Of a stretch of 64,000 nucleotides of DNA, positions 1-8,687 are shown one piece after another; the first letter of the stretch is position 1, and the number at the start of each line of letters is the position of its first letter. Location: assembly GCA_023512015.1 (NCBI GenBank), contig JAIMAI010000010.1:1-64000 (forward strand). Direction: 5' to 3'. The translations under genes were made by a program, and so were the position numbers. The DNA is from Acidothermus sp. (GTDB lineage Bacteria; Actinomycetota; Actinomycetes; Acidothermales; Acidothermaceae). A model generated the notes under the pieces. It was not told the origin of the DNA and did not search any database. It saw nothing but the letters and a program-made list of their open reading frames with translations.

Positions 1-2
1 GC

Positions 3-398
3 GAAAACCAAGCCATCGCCACCGTCCTCGCCTTCTTCGACGCCATGAACTACCAAATCGACACCGGCAGCACTGATCACTTCAACGGTATCGTCAGCTC
101 CTATTGCGCGAAGTGTGCGCAGGTCGTTGCAGAGACCCGTTCATTGCAAACAAATGGTAATCACATTCAAGGAGGCCACTTTCACGTCATCAGTGTCGAT
201 TCAGTATATCCCACAGATGCGGCCCTAATATCCGTTCTCGTCACGGCACGAGAGGACGCCGGTGAGCAACTCGATGTCAGCGGCAATATCTTGCGTTATT
301 TCCAGCAGATTCCACCAACACAAGTAGGATTGTCAGTAAACATCGAAACTCAGCACGCGATCATCCAGCACTTCTACTATATCGGGCGGTCGTCGTGA
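3..398 (+). CDS. DUF6318-like protein, 5' truncated by window edge
   Basis: The frame is open from the first bases of the window, so the N-terminus is missing. The visible part starts ENQAIATVLAFFDAMNY and carries a C-A-K-C pair followed by a GGHF stretch. This matches the layout of DUF6318 domains in actinobacterial secreted lipoproteins: an aromatic helix with a TGxT-like turn, then a CxxC and a GG(x)F/W element. The signal peptide and lipobox would lie upstream of the window and cannot be checked. Function unknown; the family is usually surface-anchored. Base composition is less GC-rich than the core genes further on. Confidence 0.6.
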   Translation, partial: ENQAIATVLAFFDAMNYQIDTGSTDHFNGIVSSYCAKCAQVVAETRSLQTNGNHIQGGHFHVISVDSVYPTDAALISVLVTAREDAGEQLDVSGNILRYFQQIPPTQVGLSVNIETQHAIIQHFYYIGRSS

Positions 399-425
399 GG
401 AGAGCTCTTCGATCCTAGCGTGTAG

Positions 426-872
426 TTGCATTTTGATTGTTATATCAACTTTCATCGATGCGTCCTCGTCGACCAAGTGCCCGCCGACGGTTCGGACGGC
501 GGAAGTAAGGGCGTGTGCGGCGCGGGACCCGACGCGACCTCCGCCTCGTTAGACAGGCTGTACGCCGCGATGGTCGGCACAGTGCCGGATCCGGCAATCG
601 TTCGGGTAGAGGTCAGGCTGAACGGGCGTACGACACGCGCCGACGTCGTGGCGCAGTATTTTGCGATAGCGCCTCCCGAGGGACTCGCACCGTCGTCCGT
701 AACTGGATCCGTCCTAATCACCGGCTTTTACGCTGATGGGAAAAGGCTGGGAGCTGGTCGCTCACTCTTTTCCCATCCGTCGATCCGTGCACATCGAAGG
801 TCGCAGGATCGATTTGCCATTCGCCGTCGGCCGCATCATAATGAGATCCGCGATAACTCGCAGCAGGCATAA
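426..872 (+). pseudogene. Probable gene remnant with a C-terminal domain of an actinobacterial hypothetical protein
   Basis: This 148-codon frame follows the DUF6318-like gene in the same reading phase. Its middle part (about residues 58-110: IVRVEVRLNGRTT..., AQYFAIAPPE, VLITGFYADGKRLG) resembles a C-terminal beta module common in actinobacterial hypothetical proteins, in which strands read like VxVxLxDGRTVxA, YFxxxxPP and VxAYDxxGRxLG. The first 30 residues and the arginine-rich tail look non-native, and no ribosome binding site precedes the ATG. I read it as a degraded or truncated gene; a short genuine hypothetical protein is the alternative. Confidence 0.35.
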
Positions 873-1210
873 GCACACGAAGAATACTAAGACTTAGCGA
901 GATAGTGGGACGACAACCGCGGCTTCCACCACCCGATATTTCTCTATCCGATGAGCCTACGGCGCCCTAGTCAGCAGGCCACCAACAATCTTGGGGACGA
1001 CCACGCGAGTGAGCCATTAGATGAGGAATCTTCTCGACTTTGGTGAATGGTAGCCGGCTCCTCGACCACTCGACACTTCCCGATCCGCGGAGCCAACGTC
1101 GCAGCTGAACTGCCGTCCCAAAAGCATCGAGGCGGTGGACACCCCTTCTCCACCGCCTCGATGTGCCCAATAGCCGCCAAGCCAGAGGGCAGCGTCGCTA
1201 CGTTTGCCGC
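873..1210. other. Intergenic stretch, no gene seen
   Basis: No supportable coding frame. The short ORFs listed here on both strands are arginine-rich and lack ribosome binding sites. The only structure seen is the strong inverted repeat at 1125-1163, described separately as the acs terminator. Confidence 0.6.
1125..1163 (-). terminator. Rho-independent terminator of acs
   Basis: Perfect 15-bp inverted repeat: CATCGAGGCGGTGGA, 9-nt loop, TCCACCGCCTCGATG. Read on the minus strand the stem is followed by CTTTTGG, a short T-run. It begins 48 bases beyond the acs stop codon, in the right place and orientation to end the satP-acs transcript. Confidence 0.8.
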
Positions 1211-3352
1211 TTATTCGACTCTCCCGAAGGAGCGAATCTCCTCCAACTCCTCAGGCGTCAACTGCCGCGGCACCTCACCGCGATTGATCTTCTCCGTTTG
1301 AACAGCCCGGCGAATCTCCTCCACAATCTCCGGATTGGCAAGAGTCGTGGTGTCTCCGACGTCCGTGAAGTTGGAGATGCCCGCGAGGATACGCCGCATG
1401 ATCTTAGCTGACCTCGTCTTCGGTAGGTCCGGGACGATCCACACACTCTTGGGCCGGGCAATCTTCCCTATTTCTCTTTCGATCGCCTGCGTCACTTTGG
1501 CCGTTATCTCCGGGCTCGGTTGGACATCCGGCTTGAGGGAGACGTACATCTCGACGGCACGGCCGCGCAGTTCGTCCATCACGGGCACGGCGGCCGCCTC
1601 GGCCACCTCCGGAACGGTCAGGGTCGCCGCCTCGAGCTCCTTGGTGCCGAGCCGATGACCGGCAACGTTGATGACGTCGTCCACCCGGCCGAGAATTCGG
1701 AAGTAGCCGTCCGCGGCCTGGACCGCGCCGTCTCCCGAGAAATACGGCCAGTCACGCCAGTCCTTGCTCGACCGGTCGCGACAGTACTTGGCGTAGTAGG
1801 TCTGCACGAAGCGTTCCGGCTGCTTCCAAATCCCTTGGAACACCCCCGGCCACGGATTGCGGATACACATGTTGCCCGCACGGCCACTGCCGGGTGGCAC
1901 GACCTCGCCGTTCTCGTCGTAAATCACCGGAAAGACGCCGAGAACACCCGGCCCGCAACTACCCGGCTTCATCGGCATCAACGCCGGAAGTTGGCAGCCT
2001 AGGAACCCTCCATTCTCCGTCTGCCACCAGGTATCGACGATGACAGCCTCACGCTTGCCGATGACCTCGTGATACCACCGCCACACGTCGGGCTCGATCG
2101 GTTCCCCGACTGTCGTCATGAGTTTGAAGTGGTAGTTGTATTTCGCGGGCTCGTCGGGTCCAACCTTTCGGAGCATCCGGATGGTCGTCGGCGATGTGTG
2201 GAAGATGTTCACACCCAACCGTTCGGCGATCCGCCAGGGCCGGCCGGCGTCCGGATAAGTCGGCGTCCCCTCGTACATGACGCTCGTCGTCCCTAACGCC
2301 AGCGGACCGTACACGATGTAGCTGTGGCCTGTGATCCATCCGATGTCGGCGAAGCACCAGTAGGTGTCCTCAGGATGAATGTCAAGGTAGTACTTCGAAG
2401 TCCCGGCCACGTAGGAGAGGTAGCCTCCCGTGGAGTGCTGACAGCCCTTGGGGCGTCCGGTCGTCCCGCTGGTGTACATCAGGAAGAGCGTTGCTTCGGC
2501 CGGCATGGAGACCGGGTCGACCAGTGCGCCGCGATACTGCGGCATGATTTCGTCGACGAAGAAGTCGCGCCCCTGCACCATGGGCGACTTCGACGCATAC
2601 TGGCCGGAATGACGCCGGAATACCAAAACTTTCTCGACCGGGCAGCCGAGTTGATTTGCCCGCTCGACCGCTTCGTCCGCTTTCACCTTGTGGTCGAGGA
2701 GCTCACCCGACCGGTAATAGCCATCCATCGTGACGAGGATCTTGCTCTCGGCGTCCGCGATACGTTCTCCACACGCCGCACCGCTGAAGCCCGCGAACAC
2801 CTGCGAATGAATGGCACCAAGACGTGCACAAGCGAGCATCGCGATCGGAAGCTCGAGGACCATCGGCAAGTGCAGCGTGACCCGATCACCGGTCTTCACT
2901 CCCGCGAAATCCCGCAGGAGCACGGCGAATTCGTTGACCCTTCGATAGAGCTCCTGATAAGTAAGCGCTACGGTGGGCTGATCCTCCGGCTCCGGCACCC
3001 AGATGAACGCCGCCTTGTCACGACTGTTCGCCAAATGACGGTCGACGCAGTTGTAGCACGCGTTGAGTCGTCCGCCGACGAACCACTTCCAGAAAGGCGG
3101 GTTGCTGGTGTCGAGCGTGGTATGCCAGTAGCGGTCCCACGTCAACAAGTCCGCGTACTCACGAAAGCATTCGGGGTAGTTCTCCTCGCGGAACCGCTCC
3201 AGGAGTGTCGGGTCCCCTGAGTTGGCCTGCGCGATGAAACTCGCCGGCGGATAGACGTAGGGCTCCTCCTTCCAGTGAACCGCGATCTGAGCCTCACTGA
3301 TCTGTATTTCCGGCGCGTCGACTTGGGTTGCGCGATCGTCTGCTGCCACCAT
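1211..3352 (-). CDS. acs: Acetyl-CoA synthetase (AMP-forming), acetate-CoA ligase type
   Basis: Activates acetate, or a related short acid, to acyl-CoA through an acyl-adenylate in the cytoplasm. The 713-residue protein has the ANL-family P-loop MYTSGTTGRPKG, the acetate-pocket motif WWQTENGG, the hinge region GYFRILGRVDDVINVAGHR and the C-terminal lysine motif PKTRSAKIMRR. The canonical last motif is PKTRSGKIMRR, whose lysine is the acetylation-controlled catalytic residue; here the preceding glycine is alanine. The protein is somewhat longer than the usual ~650 residues. It lies 72 bp behind satP on the same strand, opposite an ActP-like symporter operon, which fits an acetate-uptake role. 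Propionate or another short acid is a possible alternative substrate. Confidence 0.9.
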   Translation of the reverse strand: MVAADDRATQVDAPEIQISEAQIAVHWKEEPYVYPPASFIAQANSGDPTLLERFREENYPECFREYADLLTWDRYWHTTLDTSNPPFWKWFVGGRLNACYNCVDRHLANSRDKAAFIWVPEPEDQPTVALTYQELYRRVNEFAVLLRDFAGVKTGDRVTLHLPMVLELPIAMLACARLGAIHSQVFAGFSGAACGERIADAESKILVTMDGYYRSGELLDHKVKADEAVERANQLGCPVEKVLVFRRHSGQYASKSPMVQGRDFFVDEIMPQYRGALVDPVSMPAEATLFLMYTSGTTGRPKGCQHSTGGYLSYVAGTSKYYLDIHPEDTYWCFADIGWITGHSYIVYGPLALGTTSVMYEGTPTYPDAGRPWRIAERLGVNIFHTSPTTIRMLRKVGPDEPAKYNYHFKLMTTVGEPIEPDVWRWYHEVIGKREAVIVDTWWQTENGGFLGCQLPALMPMKPGSCGPGVLGVFPVIYDENGEVVPPGSGRAGNMCIRNPWPGVFQGIWKQPERFVQTYYAKYCRDRSSKDWRDWPYFSGDGAVQAADGYFRILGRVDDVINVAGHRLGTKELEAATLTVPEVAEAAAVPVMDELRGRAVEMYVSLKPDVQPSPEITAKVTQAIEREIGKIARPKSVWIVPDLPKTRSAKIMRRILAGISNFTDVGDTTTLANPEIVEEIRRAVQTEKINRGEVPRQLTPEELEEIRSFGRVE

Positions 3353-3424
3353 CTCGGCCTACTCCCTTCTCCACTCCCCTACTGGTACGTTTGCGTGGCT
3401 CGCACTGCGCTAACGCGGCGGGAA

Positions 3425-4102
3425 CTAGCTGCGCGGGAAGGGATCGGACGACGCGACAGCCGGCCTGCTTCCCACACGCACGATCGGCCGGCCGACAGGT
3501 GCAAACGGGCGACCGACCATTCCGTTGATAACCCCGGCCGATGACGTGTACCACGCCACGATGGCGGTGATGACGCCGACGATTCCGCCGGCTTTGACGA
3601 TATTCGTAGTGCCGTTGAAGAAACCGATCACTAGCAGGACTTCGGTGACCTCGAGGGTCAGGAAGACACCGAACACCGCCCAGTTGACCCACAGGCTCCA
3701 CAACAGCATGTAGGTGTTGAACAGAAGGAACGCAAGGAGAATCCACGCGAGATCGTTGTCTACCTGCGACCCGTTTTGTGCAGTAGGGGCCACCAACTTC
3801 ACGTACAGGCCGAGGCCGATCCAGAAGCCACCGTACGTGGAAAATGCGGTGGCGCCGAATACGTTGCGATTGCGGAACTCCCACATGCCGGCCAGCAACT
3901 GGACCAATCCGCCGTATGCGAAGGCGTACCCGAGCCAGGCATCGGTCCCGTTGGTCCAGCCGGCGTTCTTCGCCGACAGGAGAAACGTCGTCAAGGCGAA
4001 ACCTGCAAGTCCGAGAGGAGCTGGATCTGCCGGCGTGGGCAATCCGGTCACCCTGGTCGATTGCTCTTGTTCGAGCCGCCCGGGTTCCAAGGTCGTGGCC
4101 AC
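3425..4102 (-). CDS. satP: Acetate/succinate transporter, GPR1/FUN34/YaaH (SatP) family
   Basis: Six-helix membrane channel or transporter for acetate and related acids. The family signature is clear: an NPxPLGLxGF-like start (PADPAPLGLAGFALTTF), an AYGGLVQLLAGMWEFRNRNVFGA segment and a TAFSTYGGFW motif. The ORF can be extended 100 codons upstream, but that extension is not family-like. GTG at 4102 is preceded by AACGGAGGCTGAA, a strong ribosome binding site, and gives 225 aa, the normal size. It is the first gene of satP-acs. A proline-rich 30-residue tail follows the last helix. Confidence 0.88.
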   Translation of the reverse strand: MATTLEPGRLEQEQSTRVTGLPTPADPAPLGLAGFALTTFLLSAKNAGWTNGTDAWLGYAFAYGGLVQLLAGMWEFRNRNVFGATAFSTYGGFWIGLGLYVKLVAPTAQNGSQVDNDLAWILLAFLLFNTYMLLWSLWVNWAVFGVFLTLEVTEVLLVIGFFNGTTNIVKAGGIVGVITAIVAWYTSSAGVINGMVGRPFAPVGRPIVRVGSRPAVASSDPFPRS

Positions 4103-4464
4103 TTCAGCCTCCGTTCGTTGATACGACCGCTCTCGTCCGATGCGGCTGAGCGTGTCGAGGAGTCGTCCGTCTACTGCTGATCGTTGGAGATCTCGGGATC
4201 CCACGCAATGCCGCCTGCTTCCGGCGTCGCCGAATGGCCTGATGCTTTCGCCGAACGCGCTCGTTTCGCCGCCGAACGGCAGAGGATCAAGGGTCTTCGG
4301 GTTTGCCCCTGCCGCAATCGAGTGATCACGTGTCGAGCTGACACAGCGGACCGCCGCCACGCCCGGCACCCCCCACCGAGGGGCCGCCGTCCGCTTCGGC
4401 ACGCATCATGCGGCCTTCGGAGCCGCACGGTGCCATACTGCGGACAAAAGAGTCCCGGTGACGC
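4103..4464. promoter_or_regulatory. Divergent promoter region between satP-acs and the LytSR-symporter operon
   Basis: 362 bp with no credible gene; the ORFs here are shadows. It must hold the promoters of both acetate operons. The only symmetrical element I can see is GTGATCAC inside GAGTGATCACGTG near 4322-4329. I could not assign -35/-10 boxes or LytTR-type direct repeats with confidence. Confidence 0.45.
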
Positions 4465-5667
4465 GTGGACGGGTTCATGGTGGCCGACGCTCCGCTCTGG
4501 TTTGCCGCAGCCTCGGTGTTGGGAATCATCGCGGCCGCGTTTCGGTACGGGCTGCGGGGTGGCCGCGATCTAGGCACGTCGAGCCAGCGGGCGACCTACC
4601 AGGTACTGCGCACGGCCAATCTCGCCGCCCCTCCCCTCCGCACGGGTCTGACAGCCACGAGCGCCCAGCAGGCGGTGGCACCGTTACGTTCCCTGCTCCA
4701 GACCCGTGGGATCGTGATCGCCGACCCAGAAGGTGTCGTGGCCTCCGAAGGAGTGGACGACGTCCATCGCCGTCTCCTCGCCCCCGCCCTGCGGCGCACC
4801 ATCGGTTCCGGCCGACCTGAGGTGCTGTCGCGAGACGACCTGAATTGCGGAGAAGGGACGTGCGAGTTGCAGACTGCCGTCGTCGTCCCGCTGAGCGTCG
4901 CGGGAACGGTCCTCGGGGCGCTCGCGGCCGTCGACGCCACTGCGCGCGCCGGATTACTGCGGCTCAGCGGCGAAGTCGCCCGGTTCGTCTCCACGCAACT
5001 CGAACTCGCGGAACTCGACCGGTCACGGGAACGTGCCATCCGCGCCGAACTGCGCTTCCTGCGCGCCCAAATCTCTCCGCATTTCGTGTACAACGCTCTG
5101 ACGGCAATCGAGTCGTTCGTTCGCTCCGATCCTGAACGCGCCCGCCGGTTGCTCATCGGCTTCGCGGATTTCACCCGTTATTGCTTCCGAAGTCACGGCC
5201 ATTTCACGACAATGGCCGAAGAGCTCCGCCTCGTCGAGATCTACCTCGAGCTGGAACAGGCGCGATTCGGGAATCGCTTCGCGGTCACGTTGCGCGTCGC
5301 TCCTGAAGTGCTGCCGGTGCGAGTCCCCTCACTGGTGTTGCAGCCTATCGTCGAGAACGCGCTCCGCCATGGATTGGAGCCCAAGCAGTCTGGGCGGCTC
5401 GACATCACCATCGAAGATGCCGACACCGAGGCGGTCGTTTGCGTCGAGGACGACGGCGTAGGCGCAGACCCGCAACGGTTACGGCGTATCCTCGCCGGGA
5501 CCATCGATGACGAGCCGGTTGGGCTGCGCAACGTGGACGAACGTCTTCGTACCGTTTTCGGCGACGAACGTGGGCTGGTCATCGAAACCGCCCCCGGTGC
5601 CGGTACCAAAGTAACCTTCCGGGTACCGAAATACCACGCCGCCATTCTGACGGGGGCGTCTCGATGA
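4465..5667 (+). CDS. LytS/YehU-type sensor histidine kinase
   Basis: Sensor kinase of a two-component pair. One hydrophobic segment (about residues 10-28) anchors it. A GAF-like region follows (about 60-180). The His_kinase domain carries the phosphoacceptor in FLRAQISPHFVYNAL (His about 206), and the ATPase domain shows VENALRHGLEPKQ and VEDDGVGADP. Unlike classical LytS proteins there is no five-helix 5TM-Lyt sensor, so it may sense a cytoplasmic or membrane-near cue. The start is GTG at 4465, with in-frame ATG at 4477 as an alternative. The stop overlaps the regulator start (ATGA). By position it probably controls the symporter encoded three genes downstream. Confidence 0.88.
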   Translation: MDGFMVADAPLWFAAASVLGIIAAAFRYGLRGGRDLGTSSQRATYQVLRTANLAAPPLRTGLTATSAQQAVAPLRSLLQTRGIVIADPEGVVASEGVDDVHRRLLAPALRRTIGSGRPEVLSRDDLNCGEGTCELQTAVVVPLSVAGTVLGALAAVDATARAGLLRLSGEVARFVSTQLELAELDRSRERAIRAELRFLRAQISPHFVYNALTAIESFVRSDPERARRLLIGFADFTRYCFRSHGHFTTMAEELRLVEIYLELEQARFGNRFAVTLRVAPEVLPVRVPSLVLQPIVENALRHGLEPKQSGRLDITIEDADTEAVVCVEDDGVGADPQRLRRILAGTIDDEPVGLRNVDERLRTVFGDERGLVIETAPGAGTKVTFRVPKYHAAILTGASR

Positions 5668-6416
5668 CCATGCGCACCCTGTCGGTTCTGGCGGTCGACG
5701 ACGAACCGCCGGCGCTCGACGAACTCGTCTATTCGCTGCAGCAATGCGGTGATGTCGGGCGGGTCACGCCGGCGGGGAATGCCACCGAGGCCTTGCGCCA
5801 TCTCGAGCAAGAGAGTTTTGACGCCGTCTTCCTCGACATTGTCATGCCGGGACTCGACGGGTTGGAGCTTGCCCGGGTGCTCGGCCGTTTCGCCCAACCT
5901 CCGGCCGTCGTGTTCGTAACCGCTCACGAACAGTACGCCGTCGCGGCTTTCGGGGTTCGAGCGGTTGACTACGTCCTCAAGCCTTTCGACATCCCGCGTC
6001 TCGCGGCCTCCCTGGAACGAGTACGGGCGCATTTCGCGGGTGCTCCCGAGCAGGTCGAAGACGACGACCTCCCGACGCTTGCCGCCGAACTCCCGGGGCG
6101 GACGGTTCTGATCGACCGCGCCGACGTGGCGTGGATCGAAGCGGCGGGCGATTACGTACGCGTGCACACCACAGACGATCGGTCGTACCTGGTGCGTATT
6201 CCTCTGACAATGCTGGCGGATCGTTGGGAGCGGTATGGATTCGCCCGCATTCACCGTAGCTACGTGGTGGCGCTGCGGGCGGTGCGTGAGCTGTGCACTC
6301 AGGACGGCCAAACGACCGTCCTGGCCGGGGGACGACAACTGCCGGTGAGTCGGCGGCATCTGCGCGAATTCCGCGACCAACTCCTGCACGGCCGCAGCGG
6401 AGCGGACAAGCCATGA
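5664..6416 (+). CDS. LytTR-family response regulator
   Basis: Receiver domain (residues 1-115) with the acidic pair DDE (12-14), phosphoacceptor Asp58 in VFLDIVMPGLDG and Lys106 in DYVLKPFD. A C-terminal LytTR DNA-binding domain (about 145-245) includes VAWIEAAGDYVRVHT and FARIHRSYVV. It is translationally coupled to the kinase by a 4-bp overlap and to the next gene in the same way. LytTR regulators of this group often control an adjacent transporter (BtsSR and YpdAB are examples), which suggests control of the symporter operon and perhaps of satP-acs. Confidence 0.9.
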   Translation: MTMRTLSVLAVDDEPPALDELVYSLQQCGDVGRVTPAGNATEALRHLEQESFDAVFLDIVMPGLDGLELARVLGRFAQPPAVVFVTAHEQYAVAAFGVRAVDYVLKPFDIPRLAASLERVRAHFAGAPEQVEDDDLPTLAAELPGRTVLIDRADVAWIEAAGDYVRVHTTDDRSYLVRIPLTMLADRWERYGFARIHRSYVVALRAVRELCTQDGQTTVLAGGRQLPVSRRHLREFRDQLLHGRSGADKP

Positions 6417-6799
6417 CCGCCAAGCCGCCGCGCCAAATCGTCACCGGGCGGCCACGGAGACGTGAGGCGGGCCGAGCATACCCGGCAATCGAGGACCTGT
6501 ACACCGCCAACAGCTACGGGCAGACCTTGCTGCGTTCCCTCATGCGGGCACAGCTCGGGCTGAGTTTGAGCGTGCTCGCTCCGGCCGCCGCCGTCGTGGC
6601 CCTGTACCCGCTGCTCGTCGTACTCGTGCCGTCACTGGCGCACGCGACCGTCGGGTTCCTTCCCGTCTCTCTCGTCGTACTCGGAGGAGGGATCTATCCT
6701 CCGCTCGTCGCTCTCGCCTTCTGGTACGTGCGGCGCGCCCGGCGCATCGAGGAAAGGTTCATCGAGCTCCTGCTCAAGGAAAAGGAGGACGGCGGATGA
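6413..6799 (+). CDS. Small two-helix membrane protein (DUF485/DUF4212-like) accompanying a solute symporter
   Basis: 128 aa. A basic N-terminus is followed by the segment ...NSYGQTLLRSLMRAQLGLSLSV and two membrane helices (about residues 52-75 and 82-105), then a charged tail ending KEKEDGG. This is the layout of the small DUF485/DUF4212 subunits that sit next to SSS-family acetate or monocarboxylate symporters. ATG 6413 overlaps the regulator stop by 4 bp, and its own stop overlaps the zinc-ribbon gene, so the longer ORF from 6293 is not the native start. Confidence 0.75.
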   Translation: MTAKPPRQIVTGRPRRREAGRAYPAIEDLYTANSYGQTLLRSLMRAQLGLSLSVLAPAAAVVALYPLLVVLVPSLAHATVGFLPVSLVVLGGGIYPPLVALAFWYVRRARRIEERFIELLLKEKEDGG

Positions 6800-6954
6800 G
6801 CGACGAACCGGTCACATCCCACGACGACGTGGGCGATCCGGCCTGTTGGGCCAACCGAGTCTGCCTGCGCTGCGGGGCTTTCGATGAGGAAAACCGCGGT
6901 TCTCGATGCGCCGTCTGCGGATACGTGCTTTCGATCGATGCTGATGAGGCATGA
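6796..6954 (+). CDS. 52-aa zinc-ribbon miniprotein
   Basis: Below the ORF-track cutoff but well supported: ATG 6796 overlaps the upstream stop (ATGA) and its TGA overlaps the start of the symporter gene (ATGA). The sequence has an acidic N-terminus and two Cys pairs, CLRCG and CAVCG, 15 residues apart, typical of a single treble-clef or zinc-ribbon fold. Four cysteines in 52 residues and double translational coupling argue for a real protein. Function unknown; the position between the small subunit and the symporter suggests a regulatory or assembly role for the transporter. Confidence 0.75.
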   Translation: MSDEPVTSHDDVGDPACWANRVCLRCGAFDEENRGSRCAVCGYVLSIDADEA

Positions 6955-8684
6955 CCGCACCAGCGTCGATCGCCGCAGTGCTCGTGGTGGCGATCGCCAC
7001 CGGACTTCTGGGATTACGGGGAGTGCGCGTCGCGCGCACGCCGGCGGACTTCCTCGTCGCGGCACGACAGGTTCCTCCGGTCCTGAATGCGTCCGCGATT
7101 TCCGGAGAGTATCTTTCGGCGGCGTCTTTCCTCGGAATCGCCGGCCTGGCCATGGCCGAAGGGCTGGGCGCCTTGTGGTACGCGGTCGGATACGCCGCTG
7201 GATACCTCGTCCTGCTGGCCGTGGTCGCCGCGCCGCTCCGACGCTTCGGCGCCTACACGGTTCCTGAATTCGTCGAAGGCCGTCTGGACGCCCCTAGGCT
7301 GCGGCGACTCGCGACCGCAGCAGTTATCGTCATCAGCGGCTTTTACTTGCTCCCTCAGCTACGAGGCGCGGGGATCACGTTACAGGACTCCTTCGGGGCG
7401 CCGTATTGGGCTGGGGTGCTCATCGTCGGCGTCGTCGTCACGATTGCGATCGCAAGCGGTGGGATGCGTGGAATCACCATCGTGCAGGCATTCCTGTTCT
7501 GGCTGAAATTGCTTGCCCTCGCCTTTCCGGCACTCGTGCTCCTCGCCTTCGTCCGTCACCCGCCGCTCGACGACGTGGTGCGACAAACCGCTCCGACCTT
7601 CCCTCGCCCGACGACCGTTCACGTCCCCCAGTCCGTCACCTTCGACGTCACGCACGCCGTTCCCGTCAGCGCATCCGGAGTGGTCGACGGGTCGGCCGTG
7701 AAGGGAAGCTATCTCCTCGAGCCCGGGCGGCACCGGGTCGAAGGAGGCAGCACCTTGGTCTTCCCGGCGCATGCCCTTGCTCCTCACGTCGAGGGTCTGC
7801 ACCCGCTGACCGGTGCGCAATGGGCCTCCCCGCTGGTTCGGCTGAATGGGACCCTCACCCACCCGCTTGCCGCGACGTACGGCGTCATCATCGCCACGTT
7901 CCTCGGCGCACTCGGCCTTCCCCACATCCTGGTGCGCTTCTATACCAATCCCGATGGGCATTCCGCGCGACGCACGACCGCCGTAGTGGTGCTGTTCGTC
8001 TCCACGTTCTATTTGCTCCCCGGGTTGTTCGCGCTCCTCGGGCGGTTGAATGCACCGGGTCTATATGTGACGGGGCAGACCGACGCCGACGTGTTGGTTT
8101 TGCCGCGAGTTCAGGCCATGGGCGCGACGGGAGCATTGCTCGCCGCCGTTACGGCCGCCGGCGCTGTGGCCGCCTTTCTCTCCACCTCCTCCGGCCTACT
8201 GATCGCCATGGCGGGGGCCATCAGCCACGACATCATGGGCCGCGGTTCTAGAGCTTTTCGCAGTGCAGCCCTCGGTTCGGGATTCGCCGTCACCGCCGGA
8301 GCGCTTGCCGTCGCCGGATTCTCCATCAACGTCCTCGTCGGCTGGGCTTTCGCGATCGCCGCTTCGTCCTTCGGGCCCCTACTCGTCCTCGGGATTTGGT
8401 GGCGGGGACTGACCCGCATCGGTGCGACCGTCGGACTTCTGGTGGGCGGAGGGGCGGCGACCGCGGCCGTCATCGCGTCCATGGCAGGCGTCGGCCGGAC
8501 GGGTTGGCCAGCCGTGCTGCTCGCGGAACCCGCGGTGTGGACGGTTCCGCTTGCTTTCGCCGTCATCGTCGTGGTATCCAGACTGACGAGATGGACCCTC
8601 CCCGCTGACGTCACGGGGAAACTGCTCGCGCTGCACATACCGGAAGAAATTCGTAGCCTCGAACGCCGCAAGACGCGAGTGTGA
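6951..8684 (+). CDS. Sodium/solute symporter, ActP/MctC-like monocarboxylate permease
   Basis: SSS-family (SLC5-like) cation-coupled importer, 577 aa with about 13 hydrophobic segments. Recognisable parts are the N-terminal DFLVAARQVPPVLNASAISGEYLSAASFLG, GLGALWYAVGYAAGY, and AAFLSTSSGLLIAMAGAISHD, all features of the acetate/pyruvate permeases ActP and MctC. A long periplasmic-type insertion (about residues 205-280) is as in ActP-type proteins. It ends the LytSR operon and converges on priA with a 3-bp gap. With satP-acs on the other side, acetate, propionate or pyruvate are the likely substrates. Confidence 0.88.
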   Translation: MTAPASIAAVLVVAIATGLLGLRGVRVARTPADFLVAARQVPPVLNASAISGEYLSAASFLGIAGLAMAEGLGALWYAVGYAAGYLVLLAVVAAPLRRFGAYTVPEFVEGRLDAPRLRRLATAAVIVISGFYLLPQLRGAGITLQDSFGAPYWAGVLIVGVVVTIAIASGGMRGITIVQAFLFWLKLLALAFPALVLLAFVRHPPLDDVVRQTAPTFPRPTTVHVPQSVTFDVTHAVPVSASGVVDGSAVKGSYLLEPGRHRVEGGSTLVFPAHALAPHVEGLHPLTGAQWASPLVRLNGTLTHPLAATYGVIIATFLGALGLPHILVRFYTNPDGHSARRTTAVVVLFVSTFYLLPGLFALLGRLNAPGLYVTGQTDADVLVLPRVQAMGATGALLAAVTAAGAVAAFLSTSSGLLIAMAGAISHDIMGRGSRAFRSAALGSGFAVTAGALAVAGFSINVLVGWAFAIAASSFGPLLVLGIWWRGLTRIGATVGLLVGGGAATAAVIASMAGVGRTGWPAVLLAEPAVWTVPLAFAVIVVVSRLTRWTLPADVTGKLLALHIPEEIRSLERRKTRV

Positions 8685-8687
8685 GAG

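Noticed and set aside
5241-6389. 382-aa minus ORF opposite the LytSR genes
   Set aside because: Antisense of the histidine kinase and regulator, whose motifs are unambiguous; no ribosome binding site or family pattern.
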